A DNA stretch of 64,000 bases from Dipteris shenzhenensis (taxonomy: Eukaryota; Polypodiophyta; Polypodiopsida; Gleicheniales): NCBI GenBank assembly GCA_047967505.1, contig CM106540.1, one strand, 5' to 3'. Below the pieces are notes generated by a model. The model ran no database searches. It worked only from the letters and a program-made list of their open reading frames with translations, and had not been told where the DNA came from. Shown one piece after another: positions 22,331-34,995 of the stretch; the stretch's first letter is position 1, and each line of letters starts with the position of its first letter. The translations under genes and the position numbers were made by a program.

Positions 22331-24709
22331 AAACTTTATTTAATCTGCATCATGCGCAATTTTTTCTACTACATGTGATAGTAGAGTTTGGGTGTCCTGA
22401 ATGATAGCAACATGATGAACTGGGTTGGGGCTTACAAAAGACTCTCGTGGAGGAGGGCATTCCATTTTTAATCTGTTTGAAAAAAAGGAACCAAATACAT
22501 ATATAAAACACATTACAAATTATATCAAGGCACTCATTCAAGATTTGTAAAAGAATTCAGGGTACAAACAAGCTACATTCACATTCACTTCTATTCAAAA
22601 CATTGTGTATATCGCACAAGACAATATATTCCAAAAAGCTAATTCTAGGAAATTTTATTACATCCACTCTCCTTTATTACACAATTTGTGCCAATCACAT
22701 TCCCTATCACCCTATTTGGTTTTATCCTCATCATCTTTTGTACATTTGATTCTTTGCTTTTCCCTTCTTCACTTCATCCTCCCCCAATCTTTAAAGTCTC
22801 CCCTCCTCTCTTCTTTGTCTCACACCACTCCCCTGTTATATCCCTTCTCACACCACTCCCTTCTCGTTGCCGTTCCCCTCCTTCCACTCCTTCCACTCTG
22901 CTACTCCTCATCACTCTTTGGTTGCTTTCTTCTTGTCTCTCCCTTCTCGTCGCCCTCTCTCGCTTGCAAATTCAAGATCGAGAGGCAAGCTCATAGTTTT
23001 GACATCCTCGCACCATCATACAACAATGTTGATGCCAGATCTTGCATCACGGTCTCATGCTTAGACATCTCACCCCATCTCCCGTGGTGCTTCCAAAAAA
23101 ATAATCCATCATGTTCGTCATACCCTCATCCTCCTGTAGAGGATCATCTTCAAGATCATCTTGATCAAACTATGGTGGTGGTGCACGTGCTCCCTCCCTA
23201 CTCTTCTCATCCTGTATAAGATAATGATGCAAGGTTAGTGTGTGCAACAAGGACAAGAAATATAAATATCCATGCATGTCGACCAATATCCTCTTTTGGT
23301 GGCACCTCTCCATACATCTGCAAGTGGTGCATGATAATACGGCACTGATGTGATAAACCCTTCACCTACAATGTGTGCAGGGACAAGGCAATCTCTCACA
23401 AAGCCACTCCAAACTCCTGGGAGGTGGCTCCCTATTCGAAGAGCTGTCACTACTCATCCTCTCCACCTGCACACATCCACAACCATCCCCCCAAGTCAAG
23501 TCAAACACCCAAACACCCAAATCCCCCAAATTCCCTCAAACCCCCTAATCCCCTCTCTTTCACCAAACACCCCGGGGCCTAAATCCCTTCAAACACCCAC
23601 TCCCTCTCCTGCATTGTCCCTCTACACCCACAACACTTGTTGCAACTCCCTCTCCATCTCAAGGTAATAATTCCTCTCTTCCCCTTCTATTTCAAGTTTG
23701 TTTGGTTTCTTTGTCTTTCTTTCTACCTCTCCTCTTGTTTCCCTTCCTCTACTTTCACTTTCCCTTCCTTTCTCTAAAGTTTCTCTCCTCCTTTCCTTTC
23801 CTTTTCTTTCTTCGAAGGAAGAAACAATACATGAAAAACAATCATAAAAGAGAAGAGTATTCATGCTTTCTCCTTGTTTGTAGGCTTCTCTTTGTCTCCT
23901 CAATCCATACCCTTTGGAATGTTGCTTCTTCAAACTCCTCCTTTCACTAATTAGTTTTCTTAAAATGGTGTGTTTCCTTTCTTTTATAGGGCAATAAACA
24001 CGAAACGCCTCCTCTTTTGAGAGGGATCATTCGATGTGTTTCTTCCAAGTAAGAACATGCTTCCTCTCTTTCCTATATAGTCTTCTCTTCATGTATCGTC
24101 GTTTCTTTTGGTGCCATCCGTTTTTGCTAATGAAGTTACTTTTCTTGCCCAAACTTCTGAAGGAAGCGTATGCTATCCTCGACCACTATTTCAGAGGGAG
24201 TTAAAGTGCCTAAACTTCTCCCCTCTGATTTTCCCTCTTTCTTTCTTTAGAAAGATCATCTTTAGCATCTTTGTGACTATTTGTGACTCAATTTCCTTCA
24301 GGTGATTCATCCGTTTCTCGAACCCTCTCCCCAGAACCTCTTTTTCAAAGCATTCGTCAGGCTCAGTAGCTTGGTGTCTGTCTATATTTCATGGGAAAAG
24401 TTATGTCTGTTACCAATCTCAAAGCTTGGTCTTTGGCTACTATGGGTGCAAATAAGATTACATCTTTTGTCTTTCTAGGCAAGGGATTTTACTTTGCCAA
24501 ATGTATCGATGTGGATGCATTTTTTCATTTGCTCAGTTTGGGTGGAGTGCATGGTGTAGGTCACTTTGTGGTAGTGATGCCCTAGGACCCTTTATTTGTG
24601 TTCAGTTACTTCCCTGTATGGGTTGCTTTGAAAGATTTGCAAGTTCCTTTTCTTCAACATGTGCCCTCTCTTGCATCTCTTTTGTTTAGATACTCCATGT
24701 TTTATTAGC
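22331..24709. other. Pyrimidine-rich tract, no gene recognised
   Basis: Long C/T-rich runs (22680-22960, 23450-23800) create spurious ORFs of simple composition. It may include the 5' part of the CACTA element that follows, but no CACTA terminus could be fixed. Confidence 0.4.
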
Positions 24710-26859
24710 TACCATATTGGTTCCACCTCAAGGTCAATAACCTACTTGATCCCATGCATATCTTCACGAATGTGGCATCTACCATTTGGGAGCATTTGAT
24801 TAGGACACGAAATTCCTTGGGCATAAGGGAGGATATGCGCACCACAAGGAGGATGCATGAAGCTTGGCCACCACAAGAGAGACCAAATGGGTGTGTCTTT
24901 TTACCCCGTGCACCATGGACATTATCAAAGAAAGAGATGGTGGTGGTGAAATGGGCTATCACTATAGATTGTACTCCCACTGGATGCATGAGGTGTTTGA
25001 AGGGGACCTTCACAAAGAGAAAGAAAAGAGGTGTATAGCAATTATACGGCTTGAAATATCATGATTGGCACAAGATGCTCCAAGTAAGTATGACTTGGCA
25101 TAATCCATTTTTCCTTCCAAATTTGTGATTCTAGCAGCTACTAATCAACCATCGCTCATGTGTTCAATTCATACTACCTACTAGCGTTTCTCATTGTGCA
25201 TCGAAGGACATGAAGGATTGTATTCACAAGATGGGCGAGCTTGTGAGGTACTTCACACTATACAAAATGTAAAGCGTATCAATGCTTGATGCAAGGTTTT
25301 CATATTGATAATATGGTGTACTTTTTTTTTTCTAGGTATGTGAGCTCAAAGGAAATAGATCCCACCACACTTGAGGATTCTTGCGTTATGTCAGTGGAGG
25401 TGGTTTGTTAGTGTCCTCCACATTCTATTCCCATAAGCAACTACATCTCATAGTGCATTTGGTGGATGATATTGTTATATGCGGCATTGTACCATGCATG
25501 ATGGTTGTTCCTCCTCGAGCCCTTCATGAAGACCTTGAAGGGATTCGTGAGGGAAAATGCAAGGCTCGAAAAGCATGGCTGAGGTTAGGTTGGTACAAGA
25601 GTCACTTGTATATATTCATGAGTTTCTTGCCTATGTGGATAGCTCTCTCCCATGACTATGTAGAGATGAAGAAGACCTAAGGCTAACCTCTATTGTGCCT
25701 CAAGGGAAAGGACGAAGCAAAGTAATGGACAGGGAGCTACTTAATAATCTAAACCTCTATTGCATGCTTAATAGTGATGTGATGAGAAGATGGGTGATAA
25801 GATATAAGGATGAAAAGGCAAGAAGACAAGGAGAAAGGGCCCTCTTTCGTACACACCATGGATCTCGTGTGCCATACCCTGAGCATCTAAGAGCACTTCC
25901 AAAGGATATTCATGTCAATTGGCTACTTGACAAAATGGAGAGAGTAGAGAGAGACGAGGGGATGCATATCACAATAGAAGAATGGGATTATGCTAGAGGA
26001 TGTATGCGAAAGGTCGGTAAATAGAATGTTTTGCATAAGTTAGGAGATTTCAAAATTTTAGATTGCTTATTCAATTGATTTTGTCTTGGTGTAGTGTACT
26101 ATCTTCAATGCTATATGGTGTGAGGGCAAGCATTTTTGGACACAACGGATTGATGATAAGAGAAACACGCAAGATTGCGGCATCATTGCTAGCTTTGAGG
26201 GAGTCATTGGAACCATGGATCCAAGATATTATTAAGCTTGAATTTTGGCGCTTCTTTGTGTATGTTTTGGATGTCAAGTGGTTTAACGATGTGGTGGAAA
26301 GAGGCACTAATTCAACAATCAAATGCCATGCAAGTGGCTTTGTAACTATTGACTCCACAAAGTTTTGGCAAAGCAAGGACACACTAGTACTACCGCAACA
26401 ATGTGAACAGGTACTCTACACATATAAAAATGCTCACTTAATTATATTTGATACCTTCAATGCAAGGAAATTAACATGTTTGTATTTTTGTTTGAATAGT
26501 TTGTCTCTTAACCAATGGTGGATAATAATAAGTGGTGGCACATCATACCTACTATTACGCCACGTTCCAAAGTGATGTATAGTACATTTACTAATATGGA
26601 ATGTATGGAGGATGATCATCGCCATGGATGTGATGATGATCGTGATAGAAGAGAGGAGGATGATCATGAGATAGGAGATACAAATATTCAGGCCATTACC
26701 CATGAGGACGAGCCTGCCATTGGTGATGCTGATTTTGATGAGCACAATAGCACAAGTAGTAGTGGGTTGAATGTATTTCTAGATCTCCACATTGGTTTGG
26801 ATATTGAAGTAGATAGTTTGGCAAGGGTTGATCTCAGCGAGGATGAGATTGAACCATAG
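24710..26859 (+). pseudogene. CACTA (En/Spm) transposase relic, TNP2-like
   Basis: Successive pieces in shifting frames resemble the C-terminal half of plant CACTA transposases. Examples are a segment with NSLGIREDMR and APWTLSKKEM (24754-25038) and a part like the DUF4218 region (HLIVHLVDDIVICG near 25450; SMAEVRLVQESLVYIHEF in another frame near 25580). A further segment reads QCYMVCEGKHFWTQ and NTQDCGIIAS (about 26100-26185), then DSTKFWQSKDTLVLPQQ (26350-26400). The end has NKWWHIIPT and an acidic tail (26515-26859), usual for these proteins. Many stops and frameshifts break it, though some may be introns. The DDE core upstream is not recognisable. Confidence 0.75.
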
Positions 26860-27089
26860 CCCATCATTGTATCATTCAAATTTCTAACATATTGCCAAAA
26901 CTATTTTATATATTGTCTCATTCTTCTCACCTCACTTAAAGTTTGTATATGTGCATTTAGCAAAAAGCATATTATATTATGGTGTCTGACACATGCATAG
27001 CATTGATATTTTTATTAAATTAGGTGCTTTGGTAGTCATGGGCAATGTTTGGCAAGCCATGATGCACATTTATTAGCCTACAATAAAAT

Positions 27090-27305
27090 TTTAAACTCTA
27101 CTGTATGTTTAAAAACACGTCTAAATGTGTGTCTATTATACAGTGCAGATGCGCTATTAAACGCATGTATAATTATAATTTTAGACTCTTGTGTAACCGT
27201 GCTAATAGATGCACCCGTAATTTCATGAACTCTATCAATGCTTATAGACGCGCTGCTATTTTTTACATCTATCGAGCGCGTCTATGGATGCATTGTGTTG
27301 TTGTG
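27090..27305 (+). repeat. CACTA subterminal repeats and probable 3' terminus
   Basis: Short repeats of the type TAGACGCG / GCGCGTCTAT and AGATGC occur in both orientations, as in CACTA subterminal regions. The sequence ends TTGTGTTGTTGTG at 27305, whose complement CACAACAACAC is one or two changes from a CACTA-type terminus. The following ATG would be the 3-bp target duplication, but the left end is unknown. Confidence 0.55.
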
Positions 27306-28416
27306 ATGGCCTTCCTTTAATGAAAGAAAGAGTACTTGAGGTGGTAGTAAGAAAGGCAACTTTTAAATACTAACACAAAATAAAACACTAACCCACTTTC
27401 CAATAAGGTTAACTTGACAAAAAACCAAGAAAAACGTAGATATTTTGGCCACATTATAGCAATTTCCATAGATCCTTAAGAGGGCCAAAAAATTGGCCTA
27501 CACAAGAGCCAGCTATGGAGCATACTATTGTCTCCAAAGTGCAAGGAAAAGAGAAAAGGTGATATTTAAAAGGTTTGATGCTCGGCTTGAACATATCATA
27601 TAGTAATGGTGAAGATAGTAATGTCTTCATCTTCTTAGTCACCTTATCATCTTCGGTTTATTAACTAGGGTGCAGTAGGCCGCCTAAGGGGGAGAGTAAT
27701 GTATAATAAGTTGATTATAAATTAATGATGAAGAAAAGATGTTGAGAATCTTTAGGCTGACATCTAATATAGCAACATCATTTGCACGTCGAAGACGTTT
27801 GCTTAAAGGATCAATTGTATGTACTCGGCTTCGTAAGGAACAGAGTCCATCTTCCAAAAAGGGTGTGATACACATGCTTGGCAAGTCATACATGTTGCTA
27901 CTTCTCTGTGAGACTTCTTGATGTGTACATGTAGCAAGACATTCGAGAAGCAATAAGGAGGTACTAAGTCTGATTGTCATAGTCTGTCAGATTGTGTAAG
28001 TTTTTTGCTTTTCCTAGTCCAAAGCTCGCATTTTCCACATCATGCACATAATTATAGCTTCTTAATGTGTTGTGAGTAGCCAATATTCCATTCACTTAGC
28101 ATTCTATCTAGGAACATCCAAGATATTGTTGATGGCTTTAATTTTCTTCTTTTTTTGTCAAACGTCCTAGTTATAGCTAAGCATCATTTCTTGATAATCC
28201 AGTCTATCACCATTATTCTAAATGTATGTGTTGTGCACCTATTGTAAGAATGCGAGTGCATAATTAGTTTATGTGTTCTATAAATAAACCAAAATTAATA
28301 ATGAACAAACTTGAAGTAGCGAGTTTTTTCTTTATCAAATTTGCAGATCTATTAAAGATTTCCTTTGTTGAAAAGTTTGATTTTTTTATTTTTGGAAATT
28401 GGAAAAAGGAAAATAC
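27306..28416. other. No gene recognised
   Basis: AT-rich. The stretch near 27545 (AAAAGGTGATATTTAAAAGG) resembles 30905-30925 next to the truncated family C LTR. GGGGGAGAGTAATG at 27690 looks like a polypurine tract, but no LTR can be paired with it. Confidence 0.4.
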
Positions 28417-28805
28417 TAAGAAAACATGTGTGGCTCAGGATTGATGGAGCGGCGTTCTAAGGTGGATGGAACCTATGTGGAGACATGATGAAGAGGATGC
28501 TCATGACATGTATCTCAAGTCAATTAGGTTCTAAGATAGATTAGCTTGGACTCATAAACAAAATCTTGAGTGAGTGTGCATTTCTCTATTTACTCAACAA
28601 TACATGATAGGCCTCTTATATAGAGAGTGCCCTTTGAATAGTCAACACTTGTGGGATCCTCTGATCCACATCTCTCCTTGTGGATATCCTTGATCCACAT
28701 CTCCACATTATGTAGGACTCCACATCTTAGGGTGGCTACTTTAATACATTCCTTATCACATACCTTTTCCTCTAATTCATGTGCTCATGGCACCATATCT
28801 CAACA
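28417..28805 (-). mobile_element. LTR of family C, copy 2 (3' LTR, minus strand)
   Basis: 389 bp. On the minus strand it starts TGTTGAGATATGGTGCC at 28805, preceded by the purine tract CCAAGGGGAGG, and ends CATGTTTTCTTA at 28417. Its terminal part recurs next to a primer-binding site at 30815-30903, which fixes element orientation. Confidence 0.88.
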
Positions 28806-30814
28806 CCTCCCCTTGGTGCCATGATCCTTTAGTTACTACAAGGTGGTCAGATGTGAGATTCAAGATCAAATCCTCCCTTGGGTGCTTACATGGCTACTCT
28901 CAGGTGGCCACGTTTGATTTACCAACATGTGGGCTGAAGGTGGCAAGAGGGTGGCAAGGTTGTTGCTTCTCAATGCTTGATGTCGATGGCGTTCGCATCT
29001 TTACTCAATGTAGCTTGATGCATGACGCTTTGTTCTTCCGTGTGCCTTAATGCTTTATGTGTGGATGCCATGCTTTGTGCCATGGTCATCTCATGCACTT
29101 GTGCTTTTGGCATTCTTATGACAACGATGTGTGCATTCATGCTTTGATTTCTCATTTATTGCAAAGGTCTTACCAATTGATTTCTTTCAATATTGGTAAT
29201 GTCCAATTGCTAACAATGATTCTGATCTAATAGGCATGTAGAGCTCAAAAAGGCGATCACTTTCCTTTTTAGAGCGTGTCCAAATTCTTCATGGATTGCA
29301 AGTTACGGCTTGTCGAAGTTTCTGTGAAGAAGAGGGGGCCTTGATGATGTGGCACATGGATTCATATGCTACTTACAAAGTGTGCTTGATAGGGGCTATG
29401 TGCTTAGGTGGCACTATAGGTGATGTGGCATATTAACCAATCCTAACCCTAACGGTAGTTACTTGACCAGCCTTATCTGCTTGTTGACCAGGGTTAGTCC
29501 TACCCAGGTTAAAAGTTATCTGCCATGTGTCATTTTTTTGTGAACCTTAGGAGAACTGAAGCTTTGAAGCTTGCAGAGAAATTGAAGCGATGACGTAGGC
29601 GTGGGCAGCCTGCTGAACAGTGGCAAAAGAGTCGAGTCGGGAGCCCGTTGTCTCATTATGCAAACCCAGTGTCACCAATCCGCGTCCACATAAGGCTCAA
29701 CCCCTTCAATTGGCAGTCAGGAGAACTGAGAGCTTGCAACCACCTTGATGCATGGCCGACACCTCGAGCCTTTCCAATGGAAAGGATTGGATTACGATGG
29801 CGTAAGCAATGCTAGAGGTGACGCTATTGGAGCAGATTGGCGACGTTGAAGGCATGAGGCTAGCTACTGACAGAGCTATTGAAGGCTAGCTGGAGCACAG
29901 TAGATGTGAGCCATTTGGAGGTGATTGCAGTTGCACTATGGAGCCAGAGTGATTGCATGAGCTAAGAGGCTGCATTGGTGTTTGTAAGGGGGTCATTGAT
30001 GGAGGCTTGCTTGCCTTATGTGCTGAAGGTGCGCACATTGGAGAAGCCTGAGAAGGGCCCAGTGCGCTGCTCATTTGCAACAGCATTGGATGAGGCTGGT
30101 CGGCCGGTAGAGCTTTAGAGGCTGGGTCATTGGGAGCATGAGTTGTCTGTAGTCGGTGCTGGTTGGAGTTGGCTTCTGAAGGTCCATGTGCAGTAAGTTC
30201 GTTGAAGAAGCTCTTTCTTGAGTCAAGGCTGGAAAGGTGAGTCGAGCCGGGGATAAGTTGCCATTTGCAGGACCTCGCACTAAAGGTGCTATGGCGTAGG
30301 AGTTGAGGATTACTTTAGAGCCGTTGTTGATGCAGCCAACATGGCCAAATGCACCAAGCTCATTCACATTGCGAAGTCCGCCAAGAGCATTACCAAAACA
30401 GTCAACAATTCCATTGCCGCCTACTCCAACGAGTACATTTCCTTAGTTCGTGATTCTTTGTAGAGTTGGTCTCTGAGTATTCTTCTTCATTTTCTTATAG
30501 AGAAACTCTATGGCTGTGAGGTCTTCCAAGGGGGCGCCTTACCCGAAACTGTTGGGAATGACTCAAACAACTAACGAGACGAGCGCAATCGATGGATGAT
30601 TGGTGGTGCTACAGATGAAGACCTTATAAAGTACTAGCAATACATCCTTATTTACTTTAAGGGATTGCCATCCATCCATGAAAGGCCATCGGCTTAGACT
30701 ATAATACTCTCTCACCAGAAATCTCTCAAGAATTTGAAGAACCTAAAACTAATCTAGAAGAAAAACATGTGTTCCTAAGGCAAGCCTACAACTAATTTAG
30801 GAGGCTAAACCTAA
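28806..30814 (-). mobile_element. Family C internal region, copy 2, about 2 kb, apparently non-coding
   Basis: Bounded by a PPT-LTR junction at 28805 and a primer-binding site at 30815-30826, this is the whole internal domain. No ORF above about 100 codons and no gag-pol motif was found on either strand, so the element resembles large non-autonomous (LARD/TRIM-like) LTR elements. The PPT-proximal 600 bp are shared with copy 1. Confidence 0.72.
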
Positions 30815-30826
30815 GCTCTGATACCA
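30815..30826 (-). promoter_or_regulatory. Primer-binding site of family C
   Basis: GCTCTGATACCA is the complement of the initiator tRNA-Met priming site. It directly abuts the LTR end TGAGAAAACATG (complement) at 30827. Confidence 0.9.
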
Positions 30827-30903
30827 TGAGAAAACATGTGTGGCTGAGCATGGATGGAGCATTCTAAGGTGGATGGAACCTATGTGGAGACATGATGAAG
30901 AGA
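30827..30903 (-). mobile_element. 5' LTR of family C, truncated to its last 77 bp
   Basis: It matches 28417-28500 (GGATGGAACCTATGTGGAGA) and then stops at about 30903, where sequence leading into the amidase pseudogene begins. Confidence 0.85.
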
Positions 30904-30978
30904 AAACAAAGGTGATATTGAAAAGGTTTTGTGCAAAATAGCGGAAGCTCTCTCTTGTTCTTCGTCACCTAGATCATC

Positions 30979-33107
30979 TTGGGTCACGTCGTTGTTGTCG
31001 CCTGTGCATTCACGTTGGAGGAGGCCACCATCGCAGACATCCAAGCTGCTTTCCGAGCTCGTAATCTCACTTCCTACCTCCTCGTCCAATCTTACCTCCA
31101 TCGTATCGTCTCCCTCAACCCCCTCCTCCATGCCGTCCTCGAAATCAACCCCCTTGCCCTCCGCCATGCACAACTTGCCGATCGCCAGCGATCACGATCG
31201 TAATGGTGGCTTCACCGGTGGAATGCATGGCATCCCTGTTCTCCTCAAAGATAACATCGGCACCCACGATAAACTCAACACCACCGCCGGCTCCTTCGCT
31301 TTGCTGGGTTCTAAGTTTCCGACAGACGCAGGTGTTGTGGCTCGGCTGCGTAAAGCTGGAGCTATCATTCTGGGAAAGGCTAACCTCAGCCAATGCGCCA
31401 ACTTTCGTTCTCTCAATTCCTCCAATGGATGGAGTGCTCGCGGTGGACAGACGAAGGTATGCAACCATCGTTTTAATGCCCGATTGAAGTTTGTTGTTCC
31501 ACGTACAGAATTGCATCTGTTGTTTACATGTGAAACCTGCTGGCTCATGTCGTGATAGAATCCATATGTGCTGAGCGATGATCCTAGCGGTTCGAGTTCA
31601 GGGTCGGCAGTGGCAGCGCTGCCAATCTGGTGGCCGTTACTTTGGGATCTGAAACTGATGGATCGATTCTTGAGCCTTCCGGGCATCAAGCCATCCGTTG
31701 GACTCACAAGCAGAGCCAGAGTAATTCCGGTATCACACCATCAAGGGTGTGCTTCCCCCTTCAAGCTAGCTATTTGTTCTCAAGTCAGTCGCGGAATGAG
31801 TGTTTCTTTGTACAGGCTGAACAAATTCTCGCGCTGACGGGAGAACCCTTTCGCGCCCCTTCAGGCCGCTTTGCAGGACTGTGGCTGATGCCGTTGCAGT
31901 TTTGGACGTCATCGTGGGCTATGACAAAGTGGACAATACGACGTGGAGTACTTCACGTTTCATTCCGAAGCAAGGCTACCAACAATTTCTGAAGGCTGAT
32001 GGATTGCGCGGAAAGCGTCTCGGAGTCCTTCGGGAACTTTTCTCGGAAATCCTTCCTAGCGAAGCACAGGCCATGGAAAAGCATCTGCAGAGGATGAGGT
32101 TCGAGCTATCAATTCCAGTCATTCCTATAATTTGCTGTATAACCTTAACGGCGAAGTCTTTCTAAGTCAGTGCGTCATTTGGCCACCGACAGGGAGCTCG
32201 GAGGGGATGTGATCGACAACGTGACGATCTCCACCATATAAAGTGCAATTAGGAGAAGCACCAACGAGGATATAGTTTTAGCTTACGACTTCAAGCAAGA
32301 CCTGAACGACTATCTATCTAAGCTTGTGGAATTACCCATTCGGAGTCTGGAAGACGTGATCCAGTTTAACATTAACCATGCATCTGAGGAGGTGAGCGCC
32401 TTTATCTTTATTTCCTGCACATTTCAATCCTAAGGACTTCGACGATTCTCGGGCCAAACAAACCATCAGTCCCGGCTTCTTTTATGAGCTCAGCAAACGC
32501 ACGAACCTGAGACATGCTGCATGTTTGCTTCATTATTGTTCTTCATTGTTGAACATGTGGGCTTCACACTGGTGATCATGATGTTGATTTACTCACTCAC
32601 ATTGCTTAACGATATCCATCGATTCATGTGAGTGCAATGACTGCTTCCTGCTTGATCTTCATTGATTTCCCATAAGGTTTTTCCACTCTGGAGTTGTTCA
32701 CGTTTGGGATTGATGACTGAACCCTGCTTTGCCTTGGTTCACCTCACGAGGGTTTCGAGAGTTATTCCGGCTTGGTTTTCACCGATTTACGCTTGATTTA
32801 TATTGATCACATTTGGTTCATACAGGAGTTGAGCGTGTATGACCAATTCATATTTTATAAATCCGAGGCCACAACAGGCTTCCAATCTGAGGCATACAAA
32901 GGTGCGGTGAAGATGGAAATGTTGCTGACCAAGGAAGGGATTGATATGGCGATGAAGACAAACAAGCTGGACGCAGTGATTGCACCTTCCATGAGCAGCA
33001 TAACGTCTGTGGCAAGTATAGCAGGGTATCCAGGGATTCGAGTCCCTGTTGCATATGCTTTTGAACAGGCCACCCGCCTTCGTAAGCCCCCCTCCTTCCT
33101 CGCTTAA
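30979..33107 (+). pseudogene. Amidase-signature-family pseudogene, three exons
   Basis: Amidase-signature enzymes hydrolyse amide bonds with a Ser-Ser-Lys triad. Exon 1 (about 30979-31456) begins with a hydrophobic run and TLEEATIADIQAAF, then, after a frameshift near 31190, GGMHGIPVLLKDNIG with the catalytic-lysine region. The donor is AAG|GTATGC. Exon 2 starts at 31559 (NPYVLSDDPSGSSSGSAVAA, the Gly/Ser-rich signature). It then alternates between frames (GSETDGSI, GIKPSVGLTSRA, ADAVAVLDVIVGYDKVD), has an in-frame TAA near 32239, and ends at 32391 before a GT donor. Exon 3 (32826-33107) follows a CAG acceptor (ELSVYDQFIFYKSEATTG, KLDAVIAPSMSSI, GYPGIRVPVAY) and lacks about 30 residues before FEQATRLRKPP. 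Frameshifts, a stop and deletions make it non-functional. It is the only host-derived gene recognised here. Confidence 0.85.
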
Positions 33108-33942
33108 ATTTTTGCTCTCCTCGCCCCGCAAGCAGCACACTTTTACTGAAGCGCGTATGTACATCTAATTTTGTTCTGCACAAGTTTATCGAGTCTAAGA
33201 AGATGGCATTGGTTCAAGTAGCTTCGAGATTCTTTGCTTAGAAAACGTACTTTTGCACAAATTAAAGAGCTAGTCCTGTAGGGGCAATTATATCCATGTC
33301 GATCCTTAAAGCAAGGAGCTGCTTGGTCTTTCTACTCCATTCTTTTTCTGAGCTTTGGGGGAAGACTATTGGAGAAAGGTAGGCCCTTAGGTTTAATTTG
33401 ATGAATGTGAGGCCTTGGATCCTTGGATTTGACAATGGAGGAATATGGTTGTTGAATTTGAAGTAAAAAATATGGGCCACACGATGACAAAAATTTATTT
33501 CAACCATCACATAGTTTCATTCCTCCCTCTTCTTCCACGTGTCCATCTAGGGCTCCTCTAAGTGTTGATTCTTTTGCTCCTCTATGTGTTGATTCTTCCA
33601 CAAATAACTGTCTCTCTTCTTCGTGCACCCTCTTCTCCGTGATCCCTCCATAGCTCCCCCCCCATCGCCACCGCAGGCCCCAAATACTTGATTCAACCCC
33701 GCCCCTGTATACCCCCCCACCTGCATTAACCCCCCCGACGCAAAATGATAGTTAAGGCTAGAGGAGGTAGGCATTTTTGTTGGTTTAGGATTAACTGCAT
33801 CCCCCACAAAATATATTCTTTAGTAGATCCCAAACAACCACCATGCTTGTTTCAGTAAATCCCAATCAATAAAACCCAAACAAGGGAAAATGTAAATCCT
33901 AAATAGTATATTAATCCCAAACCACCACTGAGCTTGTTTGAC
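33108..33942. other. No gene recognised
   Basis: It contains C-rich runs (CCCCCCCC near 33656, CCCCCCC near 33711) and no coding or terminal-repeat signal. Confidence 0.4.
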
Positions 33943-34405
33943 TATGCATGAGGGACTATCTAATTCATAGGTTCAAATTAGCATTCAGTCAGAATCAGAC
34001 TGTAATAACAATGATTGTGCACGAGGGTCCATCTAATTCACAGGCTCAAATTAGCATTGAGTTGGAATCAAACTGTAATAACAATGACTTTGCATGGGGG
34101 CCATCTAGTTCACAAGCTTAGATTAGCATTCAGTCAGCTCATCAGGCTGTAACAACAATAGTTTAGAACGAGAACTATTGTTATTACAACTTGATGAACC
34201 GACTTAATGTCATGTTTTGATCTTGCCTTTCTTCAGTTGACTGTAATAACAATGACTTTGCATGAGGGGCCATCTAGTTCACAGACCAGATTAGCATTGA
34301 GTCGGAATCAGACTATAATAACAATGACTTTTCATGAGGGACCATCTAATTCACACGCTCAGATTAGCATTAAGCTGGAGATAGATTGTAAGAACATATC
34401 AGAAT
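33943..34405. repeat. Tandem array, unit 72-74 bp, five copies
   Basis: Units start at TGCATGAGGG-like text near 33947, 34019, 34092, 34259 and 34333, each followed by CCATCTAATTCACAGGCTC and AATCAGACTGTAATAACAAT variants. Steps are 72, 73, 167 and 74 bases; the long step contains an inverted segment with a hairpin. Confidence 0.85.
34148..34190. repeat. Hairpin inside the 73-bp array
   Basis: TGTAACAACAATAGTT pairs with AACTATTGTTATTACA across an 8-10 base loop, one mismatch in 16. It is formed from the end of a repeat unit meeting an inverted copy of the same segment. Confidence 0.85.
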
Positions 34406-34427
34406 GTTAGAATTTTTCGATGAACAA

Positions 34428-34995
34428 GAAATTCTCCCATGTCAACCATCTAATCGCACATCATGGCAACCATCTAATCGCATGTCAGGGCTAGATGATG
34501 ATGTATATAACTGCCTATGCTAGATTAGGCTACTGGCAAGCTAGATGCATGTGCCACCGCTCCTCCCCCCTCATCCCATTCAATTATTATGATCTTAGCT
34601 CCGATGATCGAGAAATTGTCCCATGGCAACCATCTAATCGCACGTCATGGCACGATGATGTATATGACCGCCTACGTTAGGTTAGGCTACCAGCAAGTTG
34701 GGTACATGTGCCACCGCTCCTCCCCCCTCATCCCATTGAATTATTATGATCTTGGCTCCGATGACTGATAAATTCTCCCATGACAACCATCTAATTGCAA
34801 GTCATGGCTAGACGATGATGTAAATGACTGCCTACGATAGGCTAGTGACTACCAGCAAGATGGGTGCATGTGCCACCGCTCCTCTCCCCTCATTCCATTG
34901 AATTATTATGATCTTGGCTCCGATGACCCAAGAAATTCTCCCATGGCAACCATCTAATCACACGACATGGCTAGACGATGATGTATATGACCGCC
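34428..34995. repeat. Tandem array, unit about 160 bp, four starts
   Basis: AGAAATTCTCCCATGGCAACC-type unit starts lie at about 34428, 34612, 34770 and 34931 (steps 184, 158, 161). The first unit is longer because CATGGCAACCATCTAATCGCA is duplicated. Each unit contains GTGCCACCGCTCCTCCCCC and TTATTATGATCTTGGCTCCG variants. The last unit breaks near 35020. Confidence 0.9.

Noticed and set aside
22605-23219. 204-codon plus-strand ORF
   Set aside because: Lies in a C/T-rich tract with Ser/Pro/Leu bias expected from composition; no domain.
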